From contig OZ024783.1 in the NCBI GenBank assembly GCA_964017065.1, positions 2,901,665 through 2,965,664 of the forward strand: a stretch of 64,000 nt of DNA. Reading direction: 5' to 3'. Origin of the DNA: Haliclona indistincta (Eukaryota; Porifera; Demospongiae; Haplosclerida; Chalinidae). Below the pieces are notes generated by a model that saw only the letters and a program-made list of their open reading frames with translations, searched no databases and was not told where the DNA came from. Below are positions 34,519 through 54,931 of this stretch, in pieces. The position numbers and the translations under genes are program-made. Numbering within the stretch: position 1 is the first letter of the stretch; every line of letters begins with the position of its first letter.

Positions 34519-34860
34519 GCCTAAAATGTCGTGCTACAAGCGAAAGATGCCGTATTTCACGCGAGGTTCTGGTCAGACTCGTACTAACATCTCTCAGGCT
34601 CTGATCATCTCTGGTACTACAAACTCTGGTCCTCTATCATGTGAGTGAAGTGATTTTTACAAAGTTGAGCTTTTCTATTTCTCTCCGGCAGCTGACAGGC
34701 CCTCTTATGATCAGCTCCTTCATCTCAAGAAACTCGTAGTCGTACTAACATCTCTCAGGGTCTTCTCTGAGAGTTATTCGATGGATCTCAGGAACAATGG
34801 CAGTGCACAGACCTAGCTCACATGCTCTCGAAGGATGATGCTCTAGTGAGAAGGTATCAG
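34519..34860 (+). pseudogene. Death-gene 5' fragment fused to BRWD-D
   Basis: Exon 1 may start at ATG about 34527 (MSCYKRKMPYFTRG..) and ends IISGTTNSGPLS at 34640. Exon 2 begins about 34692 but is altered: after CATCTCAAGAAAC a 26-base patch copied from exon 1 (CTCGTAGTCGTACTAACATC..) replaces CTGATG, and a few bases are lost at ATCTCATCATTGG. It stops at GGTATCAG, where BRWD WD40 sequence begins, the same joint as at 30786. Confidence 0.6.
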
Positions 34861-42018
<7,158 letters not shown>

Positions 42019-42325
42019 TAATACTTCATTTTTGTGGTTATTATTAAAAATCGAATTAAAAACCTTACCAATTTGTTTACATTTTGTGTAGTGTTATTCA
42101 TTGGCTAGGACATAATTGGCTGAATACATGTCTATGTAGATCATGTCATTGTTTAATTAGACATCATGTCTTCTGCAAGGAAAGCTAGCTTGTGCTAGTG
42201 ACAAGGAAAACCAACTCATCACCACAGCAAGGCTTGCAAAACGCAATGCATAAGTTAATCACATATACATTGACAACGAACAACGCCCTCAAAAGGTGTG
42301 GCTTGTTTTGTTCACAGTTCTAGTT

Positions 42326-45243
42326 ATGGCCTCGGTTATGGCGTCTTGTTCCGATCAGGTAAGACTTTACACTTTAGTCTGTGGCTGGATAATAGTGTAT
42401 AAATATACCAGTGTTGATCATTGTCTATTATTCTGCTGTCCAGGAGACCGAGAGCGATGAGTACCGCTCGTTCCAAAGGCATTATGCCGACCTGTTAGAA
42501 ACCGTCAGGAATCCCGTCCCACTGGCAGCGAGACTGTACTCTGCTGATCTACTATCTCGTCACACAAGAGACAAGATTAATGAGCTAACACTGAGAGAAC
42601 AGAAAGTGACAGAGCTACTAGTCGCGACAGAAACAGCAATCCGACTAGACCCCAGCAACTACCACAAGTTTGTGGAAGCACTAGAGAAGGACAGTTCAAT
42701 GCAGCACCTCTGTGGCAAGCTGAGGTCCACATGTGGTGAGTGTGATAATGTGTGTCTGAGTACATCCACTGACCAGTGCATGATGTTCTGATGTAGCTCA
42801 ACTCAAGTCACTGCACACTCCTCAACTGGTGTCGTCCCTACCACCAAACACATCAGCTGGTGAGTAGAGAATGTGTGTATGGTGGAATAACATGTGACAG
42901 TGTCTTACAGCACAACAGACCAATGATAGTATGATACCATCCTCCATCACCTCTTCATCTCTTTCAAGCACAACAGGTATAATGACATACTCAGTCACTA
43001 ATGACCAGTGGATGATGTGTTTCCTCTGCTCAGCTATCACCAGGAAACAGTACAAACAGTTCCTAAGGAAATGTTACCGACAGCCACTCCCTGATGATGA
43101 TAAGCTACTCACTACTGCCAGCAAGCACTACATTGAGCTAGCTGTCATCAGCAAGAAGGGTATCACCAGGAAGCAAGCAGATGAGTTTACTAGACAAAGT
43201 CTCCACGGTTTAACTGAAGAGATCTTGCGTGAGAAAGCTCCGATAGCACTAGATCATATACTAAAGCCCAGAGAGGATGGTAGACCAGTACGTTGTGTCC
43301 TGGTGGAGGGTGCACCAGGTATCGGCAAGAGCACACTGGCATGGGAGGTGTGTCACAAGTGGGAGGAGTTAGAGAGTGTGAAGCAGTACGAGCTAGTGGT
43401 GCTAGTTCGTTTGAGGGAAAAGAAGGCTCAAGAGGCACGCTGCCTTGAGGACCTGCTGCCGTGTGATGCTACCACTAACATGACGAAGCTCTTGGCTGCA
43501 ATAGGAGAAGGAGAAGGCATGCTTATCGTGTGTGATGGGTTTGATGAGCTTCTTCGTGAGCAGCGACAGGAGGGCTCGGTCTACATAGATCTACTCAAGG
43601 GTAGGCTCCTGGCAGAGGCTACTATTATTGTCACCAGTCGTCCTTCAGTAAGTGCTGAGCTCTGGAGACTCTGCCAGCATAACATAGACAGGCACCTCGA
43701 GGTGATAGGCTTCACTAGAGAGGATATCAAGCGGTATGCTGAGAGCGTGTTTAGTGGGGATATCCTGGCAGGGTTCTTGTCTTACATCACCAGTAATCCT
43801 CCCATATTAGGAATGATGTATATCCCTCTCAATGCCGTCTTTGTAGCCCTGATATACCAGGACAGCTACGACACAGATACTCCCTTCCCTACAACAATGA
43901 CCCAACTCTTTGACGCTCTCACTCGTGGTCTCATTCGCAGGCACCTCGTGTCGACACGTCGGGTTCCTAGTGAGTATTGCATGCCTCCTTCCCTCCAGCA
44001 TATGGAGGACATCAGCAAGCTTCCTCTTGTAGTGGCTCAGCAGCTTCTTCAGCTAGCCAAGGTGGCCTATGAGAGTCTGTGTGAGAAAAGGTATGTCTTC
44101 ACTGACCTTGGTGAGGACTTTGAGCATCTTGGGACAATGAAAAAGACCACAAGTGTGAATGTGTGTACAGGTCCTGGGTGCTCCTACTCCTTCCTCCATC
44201 TCACTCTTCAAGAATACTTGACTGCCCTCCATATTGCTATTGTGAATCCTAGTGGCTTTGAACTGGTAGAATGGCTAGAGGAAGATAGTGTTGTTGTGAG
44301 GTTTCTGGCAGGAATGTACAGACATGATGATTATCATAGTCACCCTGTGTACCAGGAGTTAGTACAGCTGCTTGCCTCTGAGGATCTACAGTTGGTCTAT
44401 TGTGCATATGAATGTCCTAGCATTTTGGATAGTGTGAAGGTGGACTATAGTAAACGTGATACAATAGATGTTGAACCAGTAGTTGGTTTTGACTGGTATG
44501 CCACAGGATACTGCATCAGCCACTTTGATGTAAGATGGGGTCTTGAAATGACAAATGAGTCAGAGGAAAATATTGATCTCCTGGTGAAGGGTCTTAGGTC
44601 CTCATCTATTGTTAAAGGGAGAATTTTGTCGTTAGACATGTATGCATCATCCCTTTCTGTAATTATTACATTAAGAGAGTTTTCCCGACTTAAGAAACTT
44701 AAATTATGGAGACTTAACATTGATCATGATGATCTGGTCATCTTACTGCAGCTGATAGCACCAGGGAGTGAACTAAAATCTCTAGTTATTTGTAATTCAC
44801 AAATTAGTAGCTCATTAATCTCAACATTATTTCAACCCTCTTTATTGCAAGAAATTACCTTGTTCATTAATGACACTATCAATGAAACTCAGCTTCTTCC
44901 ACATGGTAACACAAACCTCAAGAAACTTACCATTACCCGTAACCTTCTTTACCCGCTAGCTGCATTGATCGTGAATATCACTTCACTGACCTACCTGGCG
45001 ATTGGTGATCTACTAGACAGTGACCTACCTGTTCTCACTAACATTGTACAGTCACACCACACACTAGAAGTACTAGATATTGAATATATAAAAGATTGTA
45101 CTGACCCTACTAACCTGCTTCAACTGATTGAGGCTGCTGATAGTAACGAACATGTAGTAACATTTGAACTTGATGTATCAGTCTATAACAAGCTACCACC
45201 GCACATCCACGAACAATATAAGCATCTGTTAGAACCATATTGA
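42326..45243 (+). CDS. NLR-D: CARD-like - NACHT - LRR receptor, intact
   Basis: Exons: 42326-42358 (MASVMASCSDQ, with two in-frame ATGs), 42444-42735, 42797-42859, 42911-42976, 43034-45243, all phase-consistent. The CARD-like exon is partly different from its paralogues: residues after HYADLLETV to about TLREQ are diverged while the second half (KVTELLVATETAIRLDPSNYHKF) is identical. NACHT motifs GAPGIGKST (43313-43339), IVCDGFDELL and FLHLTLQEYL are present; the usual final P of DGFDELP is L here. LRRs run to the stop (..HLLEPY). Together with NLR-A it is one of two copies with a complete CARD-NACHT-LRR frame. The ligand is unknown. Confidence 0.85.
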
Positions 45244-46283
45244 CGTTTGAACTGAATGATGATGAAGATGTGCACAATATGATTTCTTCTTTCAGTGTGT
45301 AGTAGCAGTTTACTTTACGTTATTATACAACATCTTTTGGTTGCTTTGAATATTATGTCACTAGAAGAATTACTGTACTATTAATTAATAGTTTTGAATT
45401 TTTTACCTCAACTACAGTGTATATTGTTTTTCTCTTGTCACTCCTGTTTAGTGCAGTCATGTAACTGTGTTCTATTGTTTGATTTGAATAGTATTCTTGC
45501 ACATGAACATGTTTCTATCTCATGTACAGTAAATTAGATAATGATAGTAGCACAGCACTACAGTAACTACCTGGAAACAGTACCACACTGAATTGTAACA
45601 ATTATATCTTCATAATTCTATAAGAATCTGTTAAAACCTTGTAATTAATGATAATACATGTACTTATGTGTTCATTATGATTTCAGTCTTTTTATTAACA
45701 GTTCAATATCATTAATATCATTAATAATAATAATTATCATTAAACTTCTTTGTCTTTTTTCATGTACATGTGTAGAACGCATCATTTCTTAATATTTTTT
45801 GTCACTCCTGTTTTGTAATTGTTAGCTACTTTGTGCAGAGTTTAATATATGTAATTTTTCAAATCATGTTTCTGTCTCACGTGCAATACATTAGATAGTG
45901 ATGATGGGTAGTATACTGCCTGGAGGAGGAGTACTGGAAGATGATGCATGACTTGGAATGGATTGCAACAGCTTTGAGTTCATGCTCTTAGCTTGAGCTA
46001 GCTTGCTAATTCATGACATTTCATCCTAGCTAGTAGAATGACTTTCTCTCATTCAATAATTTTTCTAGTCAGAGCTCAAGTTGCTCAGATCTGTGTGGTG
46101 CTCTATTATCTTGATTGACATAGCAGTACTAGTCACGCAATGCACAGTGATGATGGAAAGACGGAGGCGGGTGGGATATATATGCAGTACTGGTGGGAAA
46201 GACAACAGAGTGCTGTTAGCAAATTCAAATTTCCCGCTCTATAGTCCGGAGGCGCGGTTGGTCACGCCCACTAACACACGCGG
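45244..46283. other. NLR-D 3' flank and Death-D upstream region
   Basis: No gene is seen. It matches the flanks of NLR-A and NLR-E, including the segment at 45740-46020, and ends with the E2F-like TTTCCCGC (46230-46237) and GGAGGCGCGGTTGGTCACGCC. Confidence 0.65.
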
Positions 46284-47955
46284 CATGCATTCTGCGAGAC
46301 AGGCGAGAGACTCTTACTCACTCGCACTAGCATCTCTCAGGCTCTGATCATCTCTGGTACTACAAACTCTGGTCCTCTATCATGTGAGTGAAGTGATTTT
46401 TACAAGGTTGAGATTTTCTATTTCTCTAGCTCCGGCAGCTGACAGACCCTCTTATGATCAGCTCCTTCATCTCAAGAAACCTGATGGGTCTTCTCTGAGA
46501 GTTATTCGATGGATCTCATCATTGGAACAATGGCAGTGCACGGACCTAGCTCACATGCTCTTGAAGGATGATGATCTGGTGAGAAGGTATCAGAAGGAAT
46601 GCAAAGACAAGAACGAGTCTGTTCGGAGGGTCCTGGACGTACTGGTTGTCACGTGATGACAGAGATCCCAATGATTCAGCTGTTCCACGTACTTGGTCAT
46701 CTCTTGCTGAGTGTATCAGTGATGCTGATCTACCAGGATACCTAGCCACACCCATCAATGAAGCATGTGCAGGTATGAATGGATGAGAATGCTGTTCCTC
46801 ATTTTAATATACAGCACTAATTGATCAGATGGTATTCACAAAGATAGCCTTACGAAAGTGCTTGGTAGATATTTCTTCTCGTGTGATATGTATCACAGTT
46901 TGTCATATACCATAGTGTGTGGGCGTCCCAATACAAGGCACAGGTGGTATATTTCTCATATTCCACCATGGTGGTATATATCGCATAATCCACCATGGAG
47001 ATTATGCGATATATACCACCATGGTGGTATATGAGAAATACACTCCTCAAGGGGTTAACCAAGAGGTGTGCCCTGGTCACGTGACCAGGTTGAGGTTGCG
47101 CGAGGGCATCCTCGGACAGTTGTTCGCCTTGCAACTAGCAGCACCTAGTTGCAGGGCGAAGATGCGCAGAAGTGGCTGAGATTTATAGTGTACAATCATC
47201 CTGACACTAGTGGGTATTAAATTGGCAAGCATGTGACAAACCCCGCCCAAGTCATGTTGAATATTGCAATGAATACAAGAAAACTTGGCGATCGCTCTTT
47301 CGCTCTAGAAGCACAAAGCTGTCCAAGTCTTTGCCACACACTCTACTCAGGTACGCGTACACACTTGGGGCCTCCTCTCGGCCCATGACTCACCGCTAAA
47401 TCGAGATCCACGCGAACGCGAGGAAGAAGCGACGCCCACACGCTAAGGTATATAACATATGAACCATGGCTTGTCGTTGTGTATGCCGAATATACCACCC
47501 TCGGTCTCGGTCATCGGAAGTTTGCAGCCTCGATAAACCCCTCGCTTCGCTCGGGGTTTATCTCGGCTGCAAACTTCCTCTGACCTCGACCTCGGGTGGT
47601 ATATTCGGCATACACACCTCCAAGCCATGGTTTATATATTACATATATACACACACACCTGAAGTCACTGAAGTCTATAATGTGGTGAACTGTTGTTCTA
47701 TCAATAATTCTAACCCTCACTTTTCTCTACTGTAGACAAAGCTATATCCAGGAAGGAACTTGTAGTCACTGGAAGTACTGCAACAGAGTGTTCTCTGTCC
47801 AGTGGAAGCACCTTACCTGATACAGAACCAGCTGACAGTGCACTCTTTGACACACGAAACAGTGACACGAAATGAGAAAGGACAGAACACAATGTACGTC
47901 AGTATCTTGTATACTAAAATTATGTTCAAATGCTCTATTTTCTTCACAGTACGTC
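46284..47955 (+). pseudogene. Death-domain gene copy D, frameshifted
   Basis: Exon 1 ends at 46383, exon 2 spans about 46439-46773, exon 3 starts near 47737 and exon 4 near 47950. The ATG at about 46284 is out of frame with the IISGTTNSGPLS leader. Exon 2 has one extra base (GGACGTACTGG versus GGACGACTGG near 46638), which ends the Death domain early, and one base is added in exon 3 (GACACGAAATGAG). Intron 2 holds a 740-bp hairpin insertion, and after exon 4 the copy runs into 57-bp repeats. Confidence 0.65.
46904..47642. mobile_element. Two large hairpins inserted in Death-D intron 2
   Basis: Compared with the same intron in copy A, about 740 bp are added between TTTGTC and TATATACACAC. The insert contains a near-perfect 95-bp palindrome (46947-47041), an 18-bp palindrome CCTGGTCACGTGACCAGG (about 47069), and a hairpin of about 190 bp (47451-47640, arms CATATGAACCATGGCTTG and complement). 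It is non-coding and may comprise two nested MITEs. Confidence 0.75.
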
Positions 47956-48110
47956 TAGTGCACAGGTGTCCTGGCTCTACCAGTGACCCTCTGTGGGGCA
48001 ACTAGACACTGCTTAGTGCACAGGTGTCCTGGCTCTACCAGTGACCCTCTGTGAGGCAGCTAGACACTGCTTAGTGCACAGGTGTCCTGGCTCTACCAGT
48101 GACCCTCTGT
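47943..48110. repeat. 57-bp tandem repeat, inverted relative to 31.2 kb
   Basis: About three units with GTGCACAGGTGTCCTGGCTC and GTGACCCTCTGTGAGGCAGC, the reverse complement of the array at 31231-31442. Confidence 0.92.
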
Positions 48111-48363
48111 GATACCTTGCTCAGTGTATTTGTTTGTTGAACTCTTGTGTGTTCACGCATCGTTGCTATGCAAATTAGTCATAATAACTACCTACGTCAT
48201 CCAAGCCGATACTATGTCGTACCCACTAGTGTCAGTAATGTTTCATCCACTAGTATAAATACCCTTGAGTGATCAGTACTAGTACCTGCAGTATGGTGCT
48301 ATGGCTGGGTGCCATACTGTAGGATACGGTCCCTCAGCAGTGGGCGTGGTTTCACTGCTGATA
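48111..48363. other. Unique spacer before foldback element
   Basis: No gene is seen. A short inverted pair (CAGTATGG and CCATACTG, about 48289-48319) lies just before the foldback element. Confidence 0.5.
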
Positions 48364-48370
48364 AACTCCC

Positions 48371-49681
48371 CACCCGGTTCGGAAACTTTTCCCCGATTGG
48401 TACCTAGGAAATTACGGAAACCCTCACGGCACGTGCGGTATTAGGGTTCTCGGCTATCAGTGCAGTGGGCGGGTTCAGTATACTGTCTGGTACCAGAGAA
48501 AGGTGGGGCTGGTGCAGGAATAGACTAGATAAAATGGCGTACCGACAGCACTAGCTTGAAAAGCACGCAGATCTTCGTCTGGAACTACTTTAGTAAAGAA
48601 GGCTGCTGTTTATAAGAACCTAAAGGTTATTGAAATCCACTGAAGACGAGTTAGTAGTGCTGTCTAGCATTCTATTCTACCACGAGCAAAGTGGACCTGA
48701 GCCTTTTAAACTTCTGTGTGACAACGAAACTGAGGCGTTGTAACGAGGAGGAATCTCTGCTATAGAACCGGCTAAATGTGATAGCTTGTTCAATTTATTA
48801 GTAGAAGGTCCTGAGCACCTGCACATGATCTCTGAGCAGAACTGGTGAGTCTATCAATAGTCAGATTGTATTAGGAGTATTAAGAGTAGCACTGTTGTTG
48901 GTTTTCCTGTAAATGAGAGTCTAGACCGCCCCTGCTAGCTATAGCTAGTACGCATTCAGCTGCTTCAATTGACAGTGAATTTTTTCATGCTTGTCTTGTT
49001 AACGCATCCAAGGCTACCTGCATGAACAGCGCAATTGTAATCACAACTGAAAAGAAGTTTGTCTTGTACAAAAATTACCGAGCACTTTACATACATTCTG
49101 TAGTACCAACAGGCACACACTAGCAGCCTCTGTTGCACAATATTTAAAATTAGGCTACTGATGCATGATAATTAATTCAGGAGGATTAATGCAATGGAAT
49201 GGGTAGAAAATATTTGAGCAAAACGTTTTGGTGTCTTCCTCTTAACGAAACACGTAACTCATGGGGTTCTGAAGAACCGCTCGGTCTCCTGAAAGGTCCA
49301 CTTTCCTGAGCAAAAAGGTCCACTTTCCTTGGCAAAAGGGTCCACTTTGTTAGCCAAAATTGAAGCAGCTTGTTTTCTCGGAAGTATTGCAGTGAAAATA
49401 GCACAGTTTAGGTAGTCATTATGTGACTGTTCACAAGAATTATCATTAAAAATCAATTGACATGGCCATCATGATTTTTATTAAGACAACATTTTCAGCG
49501 GCGATCTGTACCACACGAGAAAGAACCCTCTCTGTAAATTCCTGGCTATGCAGGCCTTGTATAATGACGGTTTTGCATAATCTGCTAATGATAATTATGG
49601 CCGTAATAGGCTATTTATTCACTGTTGTTTTTGTGCCGTAGCCTTAGATTTTAAGTGTCGTAATGTTATCGAAATTAATCA

Positions 49682-49713
<32 letters not shown>

Positions 49714-52700
49714 TTCTCTCTCTCACTCAGGCTATTAATTTTGTGAAATCAGAAAGAGGACACTAAAACACCAAGAATGTTTGTCATAATGAGTTGTAAC
49801 ATGCTGCTTGATTTGATGGTGTTATGTCAACAGGTGCAACTGAAAATGTGATGGTCTAGCAAGTCGTAACAAGAAGATAATAACAACTAACTTACTACAT
49901 AAACTAAGTAGTTAGTAGTCCCAGTCACAAAACAATTAGTGTTTTGTTATGTATTTTCGTATCACAATAGTTTTATTATAACTATGAACACACTTGAAGT
50001 GCGTAACATACAATCATGGTCTAATTGTAATACAATTATTTGTTACAATGAATAGTACCATCCACTGAAGTAGTCCTGAGCTAATCATAATAATTGGTTG
50101 CAAAATTCTTCCAGTGACGTTACAATCTGGTAGCAAAGTGCTGATCAATTGTAGCGAGAAATTGTCATTTCATAGTGATCTTGTGATTAAAGTGCAGCAA
50201 GTAGCATACTAATCTTTTAGACTTGATGTGCAAGAATGCTATGATAGCACTGAAATGAAGAAAATGTCACTTCATAGTGATATTGAGACTAAAGTGCAGT
50301 AAGTAGCATACTAATCTGGTAGACCCGATGTGCAAGAATGCTGTGAAAGCACTGAATGAAGAAAATGTCACTTTATGGTGATCTTGTGATTAAAGTGCAG
50401 TAAGTTGCATACTAATCTGGTAGACTTGATGTGCAAGAATGCTGTAAAAGCACTGAAATGAAGAAAATGTCACTTCATGGTGATCTTGTGACTAAAGTGC
50501 AGCAAGTAGCATACTAATCTGGTAGACTTGATGTGCAAGAATGCTGTGAAAGCACTGAAATGAAGAAAATGTCACTTCATAGTGATCTTGTGACTGAAGT
50601 GTAGTAAGTTGCATACTAATACAGTGGAGCTAATGAGTGGGAATACTGTATACGAAAAGATGCACTCTCATAGTGATTGTGGAACTAAATCGCAGTAAAT
50701 TGTGTAGTACTTCAGTAGATCTGTTGTGTGATAATGCTGTAATGACACTAAAATCTCCTTTCTTTATTTCAGTGCAATCACAGCATTCTTGCACATCAAG
50801 TCTACCAGATTAGTATGCTACTTGCTGCACTTTAGTCACAAGATCACTATGAAGTGACATTTTCTTCATTTCAGTGCTTTCACAGCATTCTTGCACATCA
50901 AGTCTACCAGATTAGTATGCAACTTACTGCACTTTAATCGCAAGATCACCATGAAGTGACATTTTCTTCATTCAGTGCTTTCACAGCATTCTTGCACATC
51001 GGGTCTACCAGATTAGTATGCAACTTACTGCACTTCAGTCTCAAGATCACTATCAAGTGACATTTTCTTCATTTCAGTTCTTTCACAGCATTCTTGCACA
51101 TCGAGTCTACCAGATTAGTATGCAACTTACTGCACTTTAGTCTCAAGATCACTATGAAGTGACATTTTCTTCATTTCAGTGCTTTCACAGCATTCTTACA
51201 GATCAAGTCTACCAGATTAGTATGCAACTTACTGCACTTTAGTCTCAAGATCACTATGAAGTGACATTTTCTTTATTTCAGTGCAATCACAGCATTCTTG
51301 CACATCGAGTCTACCAGATTAGTATGCAACTTACTGCACTTTAGTCTCAAGATCACCATGAAGTGACAATTTCTTTATTTCAGTGCTTTCACAGCATTCT
51401 TACACATCAAGTCTACCAGATTAGTATGCTACTTGCTGCACTTTAGTCACAAGATCAATATGGAATGACAATTTCTCTTAAAAGCACTAACAGACAAGCT
51501 ACACTTGATCACCACTTTGCTACCAGATTGTAAGGTCACTGGAAGAATTTTGCAGCCATTTATTATGATTAGCTCAGGACTATTTCAGTGGATGGTATGA
51601 TTCAAACCATTGTATTACAATTAGACCATGATTGTATGTCACACACTTCTAGTGTGTTCATAGTTATAATAAAACTATTATGATACGAAAATACATAATA
51701 TATAACAAAAACTTGTTGTGTGACTGGGACTACTAACTACTTGGTTTATGTAGTAAGTTAGTTATTATCTTCTTGTTACGACTTGCCAGACCATCACTTT
51801 TTCAGTTGCACCTGATGACATAACACCATCAAATCAAGCAGCATGTTGCAACTCATTATGACAAACATTCTTGGTGTTTTAGTGTCCTCTTTCTGATTTC
51901 ACAAAATTAATAGCCTGAGTGAGAGAGAGAAAGTGACTAATTTCGATAACATTACGACACTTAAAATCTAAGGCTACACACAAAAACAACAGTGAATAAA
52001 TAGCCTATTACGGCCATAATTATCATTAACAGATTATGCAAAACCGTCATTATACAAGGCCTGCATAGCCAGGAATTTACAGAGAGGATTCTTTCTCGTG
52101 TGGTACAGATCGCCGCTGAAAATTTTGTCTTATTAAAAATCATGATGGCCATGTCAATTGATTTTTAATGATAATTCTCGTGAACAGTCACATAATGACT
52201 ACTTAAATGTGCTATTTTCACTGCGATACTTCCGAGAAAACAAGCTGATTCAATTTTGGCTAAAAAAGTGGACCCTTTTGCCAAGAAAAGTGGACCTTTT
52301 TGCTCAGGAAAGTGGACCATTCAGGAGACTGAACGGTTCTTCAGAACCCCATGAGTTGCGTGTTTCATTAAGAGGAAGACACCAAAACTTTTTGCTCAAA
52401 TATTAATTTTTCTACCCATTCCGTTGCATTAATCCTCCTGAAATAATTATCATGCATCAGTAGCCTAATTTTAAATATTGTGCAACAGAGGATGCTAGCT
52501 AGTCATGCACGTGTGTGCCTGTTGGTACTACATAATGTATGTAAAGTGCTCGGTACTTTTTGTACAAGACAATTACCTTCTTTCTAGTTGTGATTACAAT
52601 TGCGCTGTTCATGCAGGTAGCCTTGGATGCGTTAACAAGACAAGCATGAAAAAATTCACTGTCAATTGAAGCAGCTGAATGTGTACTAGCTATATAGCTA

Positions 52701-53268
52701 GCAGGGGCGGTCTAGACTCTCATTTACAGGAAAACCAACAACAGTGCTACTCTTAATGCTCCTAATACAATCTGACTATTGATAGACTCACCAGTTCTGC
52801 TCAGAGATCATGTGCAGGTGCTCAGGACCTTCAACTAATAAATTGAACAAGCTATCACATTCAGCCGGTTCTATAGCAGAGATTCCTCCTCGTTACAACG
52901 CCTTTTCATTGTCACACAGAAGTCTAAAAGGCTCAGGTTCACTTTGCTCGTCATGGTTGAATAGAATGCTAGACAGCAGTACTCACTCGTCTTCAGTGGA
53001 TTTCAATCACCTTTAGCGGTTTCTATAAACAGCAGCCTTCTTTACTAAAGTAGTCCCAGACGAAGATCTGCGTGCTTTCCAAGCTAGTGCTGTCGGTACG
53101 CCATTTTTCTAGTCGATTCCTGCACCAGCCCCACCTTTCTCTGGTACCAGAAAGTATTCTGAACCCGCCCACTGATAGTTAGAAACCGAGAACCCTAACA
53201 CCGCACGTGCCGTGAGGGATCCCGTATTTTCTTAGGTATCAATCGGAGAAAAGTTTCCGAACCGGGTG
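48371..53268. mobile_element. 4.9-kb foldback element (giant palindrome)
   Basis: Termini CACCCGGTTCGGAAACTTTTC and its complement are flanked by AACTCCC on both sides (48364-48370, 53269-53275). The arms, about 2.4 kb each, pair essentially along their whole length: for example 48780-48850 with 52785-52855, 49540-49680 with 51950-52090, and 49740-49890 with 51770-51905. The central third consists of units of about 102 bp in opposite orientations on the two arms. No credible coding sequence is present. The structure matches foldback (FB-like) transposons in which subterminal tandem repeats make up long inverted arms. It truncated the 5' part of BRWD copy E or landed at a prior junction. Confidence 0.88.
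50180..51470. repeat. Inverted arrays of a 102-bp repeat at the palindrome centre
   Basis: Left array (about 50180-50640, four to five units, GATGTGCAAGAATGCTG) and right array (about 50775-51470, seven units, CAGCATTCTTGCACATC) are reverse complements of one another. The unit counts differ, so the arrays expand or contract independently. Confidence 0.9.
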
Positions 53269-53505
53269 AACTCCCAATACACCTGATGACCAGCCATTGT
53301 CAAGTGTTCTTGAGGGCTTGCCTTTAGTGGTCCACACACACTACTGTCGCTTGACCGTATCTTTTACCAACTAAAGCAAATCAATAAAAGAACTGTCGTT
53401 CTGATCAGTTTTTGCAAAGTAGTAATCGTTTATTGTTAAATCAGTTCTTTTATTTTACTCTGTTTAGTAATACTAGGTTGTGGGTGTTATCTATTTCCTC
53501 TCCAG
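53269..53505. other. Junction spacer between foldback element and BRWD-E
   Basis: About 220 bp unlike other units, then copy-A-like intron sequence (TTATCTATTTCCTCTCCAG) begins. The breakpoint is therefore inside a BRWD intron. Confidence 0.6.
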
Positions 53506-53828
53506 CCTCAAGAATTCTGTCAAGTAAAGAACGTTCATTTCGTAGTTGGTCCACCCACTCTCTGCTCTATAACACTAGGTGAGTGAGTGACTCATGTGAG
53601 ACAACTTTAGTTCTTTATAAGAACACACTAGTAATGAAGCACTGTGTAGTAATCCTGGATATACCTGTAGATAGCTGAGTCTGACTAACTGAAGTATATT
53701 CATCTCTTCTATAGCTCTGTTGTCTCCTCCAATCTCTGATGCTCCATGCTCCAGTCAACAAGCTATGGCCGCCAATCAACAAGTAGTGTTCACCTTCAGG
53801 TAGGCACTGCCTCCTCTCTCCCTTCCTC

Positions 53829-53878
<50 letters not shown>

Positions 53879-54221
53879 TCCTCCCATCCGTCCTCACTTC
53901 TTTATCATATCACAGGTTCCATGATATGGATAATGTATTGGACTTCATTATTCTCGAACAAGTGTACAAAGAAAGTCTCAAGCGACAGTGGTCGTCTGGA
54001 GACCGGTTCCAGAGCCTCATAGACGACCAGTACTGGTCTGGGACCATCCTGAAGCGTAGACCATTCTCTGAAGACACTCCTAACAGCGTATGGCAGATGT
54101 ACCATATCAAGTGGGACGATGGCGCTACCGATCAGCTCAGTCCATGGGACCTTCACCCACTGGAGATTGACAATGGTGAAACAGGTACACAAGATTATAT
54201 GATACACGATGATGCAACTAT

Positions 54222-54251
54222 TGACTATCTCTCTCTCTGTCTCTCTCTCTC

Positions 54252-54290
<39 letters not shown>

Positions 54291-54311
54291 AATCCTCCCT
54301 CCCTCTTTCCC

Positions 54312-54410
<99 letters not shown>

Positions 54411-54488
54411 CCTCTCTCCCTCTCTCCCTCTCTCCCTCTCCTCCCTCTCTCTCTCTCTCCCCCCTCTCTCTCTCTCTCTGCTTCTCTA
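54222..54488. repeat. (CT)n tract, BRWD-E
   Basis: Pyrimidine-only intron between RFHD and bromodomain-1 exons; a second CT/CCCT tract lies at 54779-54931. Confidence 0.92.
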
Positions 54489-54864
54489 GAGTCCTTCACT
54501 CCTCTGGTCTCATGTGAGGACCTCCTCTCAGCGTGGGACAGGGAAGGTGAGAGGGAACGGATCCTTCAAGGACTAGACGCCATCTTGGAGTCGAAGGAGG
54601 AAGATGAACTAGAAGAAGCAGACATGTTCCTGGACCCAGTAGATCTCGATGAGGAGCCGACATATTGTACAGTGGTACCTTTTCCAACAAGTGTATCAAC
54701 TATAGCTGAGAGATTGAGAAACGGGTTTTACAGGTACGAACAAGAATAGTTAGAAATATGATACACAGATGTAATTCATCTCTCTCTCTCTCTCTCTCTC
54801 CCTCCCTCCCTCCCCCTCCCTCCCTCTCTCCCTCCCTCCCTCCCTCCCTCTCCCTCTCCCCTCT

Positions 54865-54931
<67 letters not shown>

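Noticed and set aside
51961..52406. Possible genes inside the foldback element
   Set aside because: The short frames occur as mirror pairs on the two arms and have no recognisable domains.
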